In this document: positions 42,694-51,500 of the stretch, in pieces | Layout of the letters: every line of letters begins with the position of its first letter | How positions within the stretch are numbered: position 1 is the stretch's first letter | Assembly (NCBI GenBank): GCA_017307755.1 | Contig: JAFKGQ010000027.1 | Location: forward strand, 1 to 52,921 | DNA: 52,921 nucleotides | Reading direction: 5' to 3' | From: Chitinophagaceae bacterium | GTDB taxonomy: Bacteria > Bacteroidota > Bacteroidia > Chitinophagales > Chitinophagaceae | Notes under the pieces: generated by a model | Told to the model about the DNA's origin: nothing | What the model saw: the letters and a program-made list of their open reading frames with translations, nothing else | The model's database searches: none | Program-made: the position numbers and the translations under genes

Positions 42694-43566
42694 CTATACG
42701 GTAGAAATATTTCCTAATACCGGGGGCGCCCAGTCATGCCGGTGTAAATATGTTTCAAGATTGCTCAGATGCCCAAACTCCTGCGACAATGCCTTTATGT
42801 CCGCGTCGTATCCCACTTCTTCAAACCAGCGGAACATCGTGGTCACTTCCTCTCCGGCCTTTTGCTCAAAAGCGCCAAAGGGAATTTGCTGGTAGGAGGT
42901 CTTCTTCCCCATCACCTGACTAAAGGCGGCAGCAACATCCAAAAGGGTGATGGCTGTACTGGCCAGCTCGATGCTACGGTCTTTATAGCTTTCCGGCTGT
43001 TGAAAGACCTTTACGATCATCCGGCCGAAATCGTCCTCCGAAAGCTGTTGCAGTACTGTATCCGGGCTTAGCGGTAGATAAAGCGTACCTCCTTCGATCA
43101 TCTGACGCATACTTTCATAATTATACATAAAGAACACAGGTCGTATGATCGTATACGGTAATTGGAGGGTCCGGATATGCTTTTCTATTTTGAATTTGCT
43201 TTCAAAATGCGGAATGCCGGTATTTCTTTCCGCACTACCAACTGAGCTATAAACAAAATGACTGACACCGGCCGCTTTTGCAGCATCTGCCAGCGTAATG
43301 CCCTGTCGTACCTCTACTTCAGGTCCCTCTCTGAAGTCCTGTATGGAAAAAACGCCATGAACGCCCTGCAATGCGGCATCAAGGGATGCCCGGTCATTAA
43401 AGTCGCCTTGTTTTAGAAAAGCTCCCGCACGCATCAGCGCCTGAGCTTTGTCCCCTTGTTTGTTCCGAACTAATGCCTGGACCAGAAATTCGCCGGTCTG
43501 CAGCAAATGACGAACGACAGCTCCTCCCTGGTGGCCGGTCGCTCCCGTGACGAGTATTATTTTCAT
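42694..43566 (-). CDS. NmrA-family NAD(P)-binding oxidoreductase
   Basis: The N-terminus KIILVTGATGHQGGAVVRHL is the Rossmann dinucleotide-binding motif of NmrA/HSCARG-type atypical short-chain dehydrogenases. Further family marks are FNDRASLDAALQGVHGVFSI and FVYSSVGSAERNTGIPHFES. Length 290 is normal. These proteins act as NADPH-linked reductases or as redox sensors. It is 76 bp downstream of the AraC gene on the same strand and probably under its control. Confidence 0.87.
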   Translation of the reverse strand: MKIILVTGATGHQGGAVVRHLLQTGEFLVQALVRNKQGDKAQALMRAGAFLKQGDFNDRASLDAALQGVHGVFSIQDFREGPEVEVRQGITLADAAKAAGVSHFVYSSVGSAERNTGIPHFESKFKIEKHIRTLQLPYTIIRPVFFMYNYESMRQMIEGGTLYLPLSPDTVLQQLSEDDFGRMIVKVFQQPESYKDRSIELASTAITLLDVAAAFSQVMGKKTSYQQIPFGAFEQKAGEEVTTMFRWFEEVGYDADIKALSQEFGHLSNLETYLHRHDWAPPVLGNISTV

Positions 43567-43642
43567 TATATAAAGCTCGGATGGTGGGGTGCAAAAAAAT
43601 AGGCTGATCCGGTGGAAGAATAGTCCGGTCCGGCGACAGCCG

Positions 43643-44581
43643 CTAGAGGGTGTCCTTGAATTTCTTTGGCTTTATGTTGTGATGTTTTTCAAAAAGGCGG
43701 GTAAAATGGCTCATGTTGGTAAACCCCAATTGATATCCTGTCTCAGAGACGGAGAGTTCTTTTAACAACCGGGCAGCCGCATCCATCCCGGCAGCCTGGA
43801 AATAATTATAAATGCTTTCACCAAATATTTGCCGGAACAGATGCTTCAGTTTTGACTCGCTCATACCGATGCCACGGGCGAGCCCAGGCAGATGGGGCGG
43901 TACACTAAGATCGAGCAGGATCTTTGTACGCACTTCATATATCTTCTGAGCATCTTCCTTGTGAACACGGACGGCAGGATCGACGGTGCGGGTAAGCAAT
44001 TTGTGGAAAAGGAGATAGATCAGCTCCCGTACTTTGGCCTGATATAACAATTTCGCCAGTCTTGCCGATCCATCGATCTCAGCGATCTGCTCTAAAGTCC
44101 GCGCCATCTCCCTTGTAAGATCTTCATACAAGACAAATGACTGATTTTCCTTCAGCATCATCTCCAATGGGTGATCGGCGGTATCCAGGTGCAACAGGTC
44201 CAGTAATGCGCTGCGGGTCGTGGTAATTACAAGAAAGTTGACCGTCTGCTTTCCAGACAGTCTAAGCTCTGTGAATAAGTTACTGGTACCTATCTCTACG
44301 GCATGACCCCCATCCCCTAAAAATAAAGGATGAGCCCCGTCAAATTTCAGCGTAAGTATTTCCGGCACATCGGCTTCCACCCTTCTGAGTATGAAGGGTT
44401 GGTGCAATTTGTACTGATGGATGCATAAGGACAGGGCATTATCAAGGGACACCTCCCGGATAAATCCTTCTCCCAATACGGGCGGCAGGATCACACAGTC
44501 ATTTGTGACGGGCACGTCAAGAAATCCCGCAAAGGCCTTTGCAAAGTGAAATCCCTTGTGCGCTGCGAATTGAAATTCCAT
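43643..44581 (-). CDS. AraC-family transcriptional regulator
   Basis: The last 100 residues carry the double helix-turn-helix of AraC/XylS proteins: LARGIGMSESKLKHLFRQIF and SVSETGYQLGFTNMSHFTRL, followed by HNIKPKKFKDTL. The N-terminal 200 residues are a ligand-binding/dimerisation region of unassigned type. Start MEFQFAAHKGFHFAK, no other start likely. It is upstream of the NmrA-type gene in the same direction and is a plausible activator of it. Confidence 0.88.
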   Translation of the reverse strand: MEFQFAAHKGFHFAKAFAGFLDVPVTNDCVILPPVLGEGFIREVSLDNALSLCIHQYKLHQPFILRRVEADVPEILTLKFDGAHPLFLGDGGHAVEIGTSNLFTELRLSGKQTVNFLVITTTRSALLDLLHLDTADHPLEMMLKENQSFVLYEDLTREMARTLEQIAEIDGSARLAKLLYQAKVRELIYLLFHKLLTRTVDPAVRVHKEDAQKIYEVRTKILLDLSVPPHLPGLARGIGMSESKLKHLFRQIFGESIYNYFQAAGMDAAARLLKELSVSETGYQLGFTNMSHFTRLFEKHHNIKPKKFKDTL

Positions 44582-44614
44582 GTACGAATATCCATATTTT
44601 CCGGAGATCTGTCA

Positions 44615-45454
44615 TCAACCGTTGAGAACGGAAGAATTTTTCAGGTATCTTTTTGATGGATAATAGATAAAGAAACAGCTGCCATCTTTTAATAAAGGAA
44701 TGAGCTGGTCTGTCAATTCTTCCGGGATCGCGGGGCAGCCAAAGGTCGTCCCCATTACCCCATATTTGTGAAGGATGCGTTCGCTGACATAAGGAGCACC
44801 ATGGATCACGATATTTCTTTCGCCGGCCAGGCTGTTAAAACCTCTATCCATTCCATCTATGCGAAGTGAAAGACCATTCTCGCCGTAATAAGTGTTACGG
44901 GTGACATAGAAGCCCAGGCTGCTCTTGTGGGATTCGGGCGCGTTGGAAAATGAGTTGGCAAATTCTCCACCCGAGCTGATGCCATGGGCGACATAGTTGC
45001 GATAGAGCAGCTGCCTCGTGCGCATGTCAATGACATACATTCTTTTGAGGCTGGAGGATTGGCTGAAATCACAGATAGTGAGTATATCTGTATTGTGCAG
45101 GGTGTGTTTTTTTAATAGTCTGTGATAACCCATCAATGCGTATTCCAATACCTTTTCATCAAGACCGGAATCCGCCAGCTGCATTTCTGCAAACAGTATA
45201 TTGGCTTCCAGGCTGATCATCTTTAGTTCGGCTTTGCGTGCGGCGGCGCGTTGAGCGGCGGCGAGACGGGCGGTGACAGCCTTTGATCTGGCTGAGCGGG
45301 CGAAGGTTTTATTACCGGCAGCTTCGGCATGATAATATGAACAGGTGGTTGAGATCTCGGAGTGGCTCACCTTTTTGGCCTCCACCAGGGGTGAAGGAAT
45401 GATGAAAAGGGAGAGGCACAGAAGCTTACCGACGTAATGAACGGGCGCTGTCAT
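44615..45454 (-). CDS. Murein L,D-transpeptidase catalytic-domain protein
   Basis: After a signal peptide (about 1-26) and an alanine/arginine-rich linker, the protein has the YkuD-like catalytic pattern: NIVIHGAPYVSERILHKYGV and MGTTFGCPAIPEE with the catalytic cysteine, plus HGISSGGEFANSFSN and SSLGFYVTRNTYYGENGLSL. Together these mark the murein L,D-transpeptidase catalytic-domain family. Such enzymes form 3-3 cross-links or attach proteins to peptidoglycan in the periplasm. It stands alone with its promoter in the 461-bp gap to the right. Confidence 0.87.
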   Translation of the reverse strand: MTAPVHYVGKLLCLSLFIIPSPLVEAKKVSHSEISTTCSYYHAEAAGNKTFARSARSKAVTARLAAAQRAAARKAELKMISLEANILFAEMQLADSGLDEKVLEYALMGYHRLLKKHTLHNTDILTICDFSQSSSLKRMYVIDMRTRQLLYRNYVAHGISSGGEFANSFSNAPESHKSSLGFYVTRNTYYGENGLSLRIDGMDRGFNSLAGERNIVIHGAPYVSERILHKYGVMGTTFGCPAIPEELTDQLIPLLKDGSCFFIYYPSKRYLKNSSVLNG

Positions 45455-45915
45455 ATAGGGTGATTTAGGATTGACTACCTGTAGTAGTTCATAGCCTAAA
45501 GGATTGTAGGAAATTCAGAGGATGGGAGGATTGATGAAAATCTGGCTGAGTGAAAAATCTAAAGCGATGGAATTTCGAGGAGATTGGGGTACGGTCAGAG
45601 AAAGTTGTTGATCTGAATCAATACAAAAGTAATCGCCGGTCCGGGTTTGTGCAAGCTTTTTAACGGGTTTTTTGGCTTGTTTAAAGCATTATGGGCGAAT
45701 GTTATATGTAATGGTCTTGTTAATGATGGCGGTTGTTCTGTCGGGTTTGTGATGTTCCATTACCTCTTTCTTCAAAAGGCTTGCTTATCGAAAAGGCCGA
45801 AACGCCGTCATTACCGCCACAGCCAGAAAACTGACTGTTATTATCTGGAATATGATAACTAAGACTCCATCTCACGGATAGCGAGATAACAACCTCGTTT
45901 GAAAAAGCCTCATTT
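45455..45915. other. Intergenic stretch after the RHS cassettes
   Basis: No convincing gene is seen on either strand. The left part should contain the L,D-transpeptidase promoter. The right part follows the truncated RHS cassette, where an immunity gene would be expected; none is recognised, though degraded remains cannot be excluded. Confidence 0.45.
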
Positions 45916-46437
45916 CTATCCATTTAGCTTTGGGTTGTACAGAAATGATACGTTGACAACACCTCTCGTGTCGGTGATCACCCCATTAATTTCCTTGTAA
46001 AAGGTCTTTTGTTCTTTTGTCATTTCTCCTTGTTTGCCTGTAGAAATTAAGCTCACTTCACCTGTTTTGTTATTGATATTAGTTGTGTAGAATCTGCCTA
46101 GTCCATTGTTAACAACGCCTTTAAAAACGTCAGCAGCATCCTTCTTCCCGTGGACATCCAAAGTGCCGCCAAAAGGATCATTATGTAAAATAGGGTTATT
46201 CCCCATTGTAGCATACGGACTTTCCGCCATAGTCGGTTTTGAGTCGACCTGCCACCATCTTCCCAACTGTGGGTCTAGCTCGCGTAGATGTGTTTCATAC
46301 ATTTCCAAGCCTGCGCCATCAGAGAACTCTTTGCTTTGTAACTCGCTTCCTTTATTGTATCTGTACTTGTTCTCCGGATACCAACCCTTCAGTGCCTTAT
46401 CGGATATCCCCGCCATGGTCAGCCCGAACGGATAGTA
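45916..46437 (-). pseudogene. Displaced RHS C-terminal cassette 2, truncated, no immunity gene
   Basis: The segment starts with YYPFGLTMAGISDKALKGW, the RHS-core sequence also found in the full RHS protein, directly after an in-frame stop at the TTAAAAAGGG boundary (46447-46456). The core ends at LHNDPFGGT; then comes a different tip: VHGKKDAADVFKGVVNNGLG ... FYKEINGVITDTRGVVNVSF, ending NPKLNG. The tip resembles the start of a longer Bacteroidetes RHS tip family that I recall continuing with a HE-type (protease-like) segment, so this copy seems cut off. It has no signal or transport part and no partner gene; translation from the internal ATG at 46416 is possible but unlikely. Confidence 0.7.
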
Positions 46438-46456
46438 ATTATCATGCCCTTTTTAA
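46303..46456 (-). repeat. RHS-core homology segment, copy 2 (displaced cassette 2)
   Basis: Codes for YYPFGLTMAGISDKALKGW and onward to EFSDGAGLE, homologous to the segments at 47947-48100 and 49296-49430. The outer edge is the motif TTAAAAAGGG (minus strand), with an in-frame TAA. The homology gives a site for recombination of toxin tips. Confidence 0.8.
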
Positions 46457-46523
46457 CCTGCTCAGGCTTTACTGCTGCCTTCTTCGGATGGGTGATAGAC
46501 AACCTCCCTCCATAACGAAGCGA

Positions 46524-47093
46524 CTATTCATCTTTATTAACGTTCCTACCTTCCCAATCAGTTTTCATCGGCTCATGAAGCTCATGCCACCTTTTTTTAA
46601 AAGAATTGATATTGCTTAAATCACTGTTAATCAATTTTGCCAACTCATTTATTCTTTTTTGAAGCCCTTTTTGCGTGTAATAAGTCTTTATTTTATGTTC
46701 AACAGTACGGAAAAGTGGCATTCCTTTAAAATCGTCCATACGTAGACGCATTTTAGTTTCACTATTTGGGCGAAGACGGAATTGCATACCATTTATATTC
46801 TTCAGCTGCACTAGTGATTCAAGATGAGGATGTAACTTAAAAACATTCAAATAAATCTGTATCCAGTTGTCGCCTTTCGCAATGTGAGCCTGGAGAAAAT
46901 CCAATACTGAGTCTGTATTTAATCTGCATAGTTCATATGTAAAATCCCCTAAATTATTTCTCCCAAACAACGACTCTGAAAAAGGAGCTCGATCAAAGCC
47001 ATTCTTTTTAAGTGCGGGAATCCCCTCTGTAATGAATATTTCATTTCTTATCTTAAGAAGTTCTTTAGGTGAAACATGATAAAATAATCCCAT
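46524..47093 (-). CDS. Probable immunity protein of displaced cassette 1
   Basis: The start is set at MGLFYHVSPKELLKIRN, which lies 1 bp after the stop codon of the displaced toxin tip; an ATG at 47117 would overlap the tip by 23 bp. The protein has about 189 residues, is basic, helical and soluble (IYLNVFKLHPHLESLVQLKN; KGLQKRINELAKLINSD), without signal peptide. I do not recognise the family. Position directly behind an RHS tip, nearly overlapping, is the usual place of the immunity gene, so its role follows from position, not from sequence. Confidence 0.65.
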   Translation of the reverse strand: MGLFYHVSPKELLKIRNEIFITEGIPALKKNGFDRAPFSESLFGRNNLGDFTYELCRLNTDSVLDFLQAHIAKGDNWIQIYLNVFKLHPHLESLVQLKNINGMQFRLRPNSETKMRLRMDDFKGMPLFRTVEHKIKTYYTQKGLQKRINELAKLINSDLSNINSFKKRWHELHEPMKTDWEGRNVNKDE

Positions 47094-47094
47094 A

Positions 47095-48081
47095 CTAGTC
47101 TCGTTTTGTTTGTCCACCGCTGCCTGTTACAATGCTTTGGGTCACACGCCCTAATTGGTCACTAGTTGTTCGATCAACAATTAATCCGCCAGGAGTAGTC
47201 ACATTCGATGCAGCCGCTGCTTGATTTGAAGTCAGGGGTGAAGTATTAAATTTGCTCTCGACCGTCAGATTTTTGCCTGTAAATATATTTTCCATGAAAT
47301 GATCGTATTTAGCTACTTGCACTCTTCCAGTGGGGGTAGTACCTCCCGTTTCAACAATAGCTTTACCTTTACTTACATTACCACGTGCCAGGAATTTAAT
47401 TTTAGTAACCGTCTCACCCACGACACCTTTCGCTTGTTTGGACAAGTTATCCAGCCCTTTCTTAACCACAACATTTGCAAGTTTACCAGCAGCAGCGAAA
47501 CTTCCACCGACTATTCCATCTACAACAACATTTTTTAACGTTGTCTCTTTACCTTGAATGACTCTGTTAATCGTACCTCCAACAATATTTGCACCGGCAT
47601 TAGCACCAACACTTACGAGCAAACTTGACCCCCCAGTGAGCCCCGCTACGCCACCTGTTATCGCACCCTGTACAGTACTTCCACCTACTGCGCTCCAACT
47701 GGTGATTTTTCCGCTATGATAGAGCTGCGATCCAACTTCAACTGCAGCACCTACAACTCCTCCAATGAGAGCACCGGCCGCCGCACAAAGTGGACAATCG
47801 CCATTTGGATCGTTCTTTAATTCAGGGTCGTCCAGACCAAATTGATACACTCCCCACGCTTCCTGATCACCATCATCCGGCTTGGGGTCAACTTGCATAA
47901 ATCTTCCCAATTGAGGATCGTAGAACCTTGCATGTGAATCATACCATTCCAGCCCAGACCCATCACTAAACTCTTTATTCTGCAGCTCCGACCCTTTATT
48001 GTACCTGTACTTATTCTCCGGATACCACCCTTTGAGGGCTTTATCGGATATGCCTGCCATGGAGAGTCCAAACGGATAATA
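47095..48081 (-). pseudogene. Displaced RHS C-terminal cassette 1 with a nuclease-like tip
   Basis: It begins with YYPFGLSMAGISDKALKGW just after an in-frame stop (boundary TTAAAAAGGG at 48091-48100), runs through the RHS core to DPELKNDPNGD and changes to a unique tip: a glycine/alanine-rich pretoxin part (AAAGALIGGVVGAAVEVGSQ), then KGVVGETVTKIKFLARGNVS and GKNLTVESKFNTSPLTSNQA. An E-x-K followed by a conserved Q fits a restriction-endonuclease-like fold, so a DNase is likely; this is by pattern only. It lacks signal peptide and RHS barrel and is probably a silent spare tip. An immunity gene follows directly. Confidence 0.75.
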
Positions 48082-48100
48082 ACTACCATACCCTTTTTAA
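47947..48100 (-). repeat. RHS-core homology segment, copy 1 (displaced cassette 1)
   Basis: Codes for YYPFGLSMAGISDKALKGW and onward to EFSDGSGLE, closer in DNA sequence to the copy in the full RHS gene (49296-49430) than to copy 2. It has the same outer TTAAAAAGGG edge and in-frame stop as copy 2. Confidence 0.82.
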
Positions 48101-48186
48101 TCGGCTCATCTATTCCCTGGCACTCGGATTTTTACAGGTTCAAAGAGCTGCTGGCCTTAAAGAAATTCTTAATTAAAAAATAAATA

Positions 48187-48513
48187 CTATCTCATAGCAG
48201 AGTGCTCAAAAATAAAACTCATGCCCGCATCTTCGATAATATTTTTAACTTTTTCCAAAAAAGATTTTGCCTCGCTATTTGGCTTATGTAATGCACGAAT
48301 TTTAATAACAACACTTTTATTCTTAGCATCAGGATAGCTTTCATTAATTTCACCACTTTCGATAAATCTTAAGTAGGTATTTAGCTTTTCCTGTAAAATA
48401 ATCAGATGATTATTTTCTTGCCAGTCAAGATGGTCAGAAATAGTTAAAATGACTTGATTGGTTTTCTTATCTATACCAATAACGTCAATAGTATTTTGTT
48501 GTTCGATAGACAT
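48187..48513 (-). CDS. DUF6572 protein, probable immunity protein of the full RHS toxin
   Basis: The 108-residue protein matches DUF6572 as I recall it: TIDVIGIDKKTNQVILTISD, DHLDWQENNHLIILQEKLNT and YLRFIESGEINESYPDAK, with a short alpha/beta C-terminal half. It starts 8 bp after the stop of the RHS gene, the typical place for an immunity protein. No signal peptide, so cytosolic, as expected if it must block a nuclease tip. DUF6572 proteins are often encoded next to polymorphic toxins. Confidence 0.8.
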   Translation of the reverse strand: MSIEQQNTIDVIGIDKKTNQVILTISDHLDWQENNHLIILQEKLNTYLRFIESGEINESYPDAKNKSVVIKIRALHKPNSEAKSFLEKVKNIIEDAGMSFIFEHSAMR

Positions 48514-48521
48514 ATCTTTTA

Positions 48522-51500
48522 CTATTGTTTTTTAGGTGGCCTAACAATGTTTACTGTTGTTGGCGGGATTTTTGTTCCCCCAGGGAACCCTGGCTTTCCT
48601 TTACCAACAACAACAGCACCCGTTTTTGCAATTTCAGGGAACGCTTTCTTTTGAGCCTTGGTTAACGGAGCCGTTTGTGAAGATTTGGCCTCAGTTAGCA
48701 CAGGTTGATTTGTCTCTTTATGCATACCTGCTATATCAATTCTTGTTTTCGTTCCACTTTGAGTTTTTACTGTTAGCTGTTCAACTACCCCATTTTGTGT
48801 CTCTTCGGCTGCCTTAAGGGTTTCTTTTTCAAATGCCTTTCCTTGAGCTATATTTTTTGATAGTTGCGATTCGGTGCTACCAAGAATGTTCACTTCTGTA
48901 GATACCATTGATCCTATCAAACTGACTCCAGTTACAGCAGACAGTGGATTTTTGATAAATTGGTGAACTGGATCTACGCCGGCATTCCAGCGTGCGGTAA
49001 AATTTTCTCCGGCTTGACGTACTGCAGATGAAACGTTATCCGCAACCCAGGCAACCTCAATTTGTGTATTAGTTTTAAAATTCTCTATTCTACCACTTAC
49101 ATATTCCTTTACTGAATTCCACAGTTGTTTACAGCAGTCCTCACCTTCGTTTCCTAAAGGATCATTATAGCGAACAGGATCATCATTCATGGCACTGTAT
49201 GGTGACACATCTTCATATCCCTGATCTATTTGGGGATCGATCTGCCACCATCTTCCCACCTGCGGATCAAGGCTCCTTAATGGCGTCTCGTACATCTCCA
49301 ACCCACTTCCGTCACTAAACTCCTTATTCTGCAGCTCCGACCCTTTATTATACCTGTACTTATTTTCCGGATACCACCCCTTCAGCGCCTTATCCGATAT
49401 CCCTGCCATGGAGAGTCCGAACGGATAATAGTGATTCTCCTCCAGCATCGGCCCTACATAATGCGTCACCTTCAGGTTATCAAAGAACACGTCCCATCCC
49501 TTCGTCTCATTGCTTATCCAAATATACAGATATCCGCTCTTTCTGAGCTTGATCTGTTTGGACATGGTTCCCAGCAGATCGGGTGTTGTCACGGGAAGTG
49601 CGCCACTGACAGCCGAATCATATTTGAACTGGTTGTCCAGGATCATCCAGTTCAGATAGGCTTTGGGTTTGGAGGGAGGGGTTGCATCATAATCCGTGAT
49701 AAAATCATTAACCCCCTGGAATATGGGGCTGTTGCTACCCGTGAAGGTACCCGTGGATCCATGCATGCCGCCCGTCATACCGACCAATCCTTGTGCCAGG
49801 GATGCAATGATATTGGTTGTCTGATCTCGGTTGCCGGAAGAAGTCCCCGAGGATTTGTAGAAATACTTGCTGACGAGGGTTACGGAGTCCCCGCTCATGA
49901 CCTTTAGCAGCAGGGCGGGACCCATGGGTCGGGTGCTGCCATTTACTCTCGCTACAGAGTCATTGGGACTGGTGGTGCCATCCGACGGATAGCCCGGGAT
50001 AGAGGAAACTGCATAGCTGCTGCTATCGATATTATAGAATAATGCCCTTTCCTTTGCCCGGTAGGCTGCCTCCATTGTTGCCATGTATACCCCCGTATCT
50101 CGCTGGTCGGTCAGGATCACCCGGGTATTACCCAGGTGGTCCCTTTCAAAATAGTCGAACCGCATCCGGAAACTGCTGTCGCCTGCCACATAGTGCTGCC
50201 AGAAATAACGGCATCGTCCTTCCTCATGCGCTACAAATTGGATGGTATCATTCTTGTATTCAACTCCCTTGATGTACATCGTCGTCGTCACCTTCACGGG
50301 GTTTACCGTGCTGTCTGTAACGATCTTGGCCCATTTGGTGCCCTGGGCGTCGTACCTGTATACGATATTTCCTTTGGAGCTGCCGTCCGTCTTTGTCATG
50401 CTGATCGTGTCTGGCAGGTTGAGGAAATTATAATGGATACGCCGGATGCCTTTGTTCTTGTCGGAGATGAGACTGCCATCAGGATCGTAGGCATAATCGG
50501 GGGTGTTTATCGTGTCTTTTGTCAGCTGACTATAATGAAAATCCCCCAGTTTGGAGGCCGTGTCATTGGCCTGGTCATAGACATACCGGAGGCGGTTGGT
50601 ATTCGGGAAATACCCATAGGTCAATGAATCGATGGCAGACGACCCGCCAATTTTAAATCCCCGCTGGGTCATAGAAAGGATATTCCCATTGGCGTCATAG
50701 GTGATCCTGGGCACCCCAAAATCGATGGCGGATGAGGGGGTAAAGCTCGTTCCATTGTACTGGGTAAAGTTTGCTCCCGTAAGCCGGTTCACATTGTCAT
50801 AGGAGAAGTCATACTTGCGGCTAACCCCATCCCCGGCGCTTTTCCAGATGGTCCCTGCAATGTTGCCGTTGAACTGCGGCGTGCTATAGCTGGTGATCCC
50901 GGAAGATGAATTATCATACCCCAGCTCCATACCGAAGTAGTTATTTGCTGTACCGATCAGGTATTTTCTGTTGATCCCCGTCACCCAGCCCCGGATGTTG
51001 TAATCATAGACCAGACTGTCCAGGTTGCCTGCGAAGTATTTAGCCTTCAACTGTCCCAGTTCATCGTACATCATCGTATCGATGCGCGCCTCCGGACCGT
51101 CCATGATCTTGCGGGTACTCAAGAGCCGTCCGGCAGGATCGTAGGCATACTTGGTCGTGATCAGGTGTCCCATGGGCATGGGCGGGTTCTTTTTATGGTA
51201 CAGCAGCTTGCGGAGCGGCTTACCCGAAAAGTCATACTGTGTCCACTCCTGGTCGAGTCCTTTGGAATAATTGGTGCTTTGGGTGCCTACGATCCGTCCA
51301 TGGTCATCGTAGAAGGGGATATAGTACAGGAATTGGTTGGTATCGATGATCTTTGTGCGATAGCCCGTGGACATACCCGTAGCAATGGGATATTGTTCCA
51401 TCCGGACGGCGTAGTTGGGCGCGGTATTATAGGTGGTGAAGAAATAGGTCGTATTGTTATTGTAGGGAGTGTTCATGGTGGCTGTCAGCGGCGATCCCAC

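Noticed and set aside
45647..45862. A 71-codon plus-strand frame as an immunity gene for cassette 2
   Set aside because: It is on the wrong strand, of low-complexity composition and without a family signal.
46303..48060. Displaced RHS cassettes as normal genes starting at the internal ATG of MAGISDK
   Set aside because: The ATG is in the middle of a conserved RHS-core segment whose homology continues upstream to an in-frame stop; no promoter or export signal is seen.
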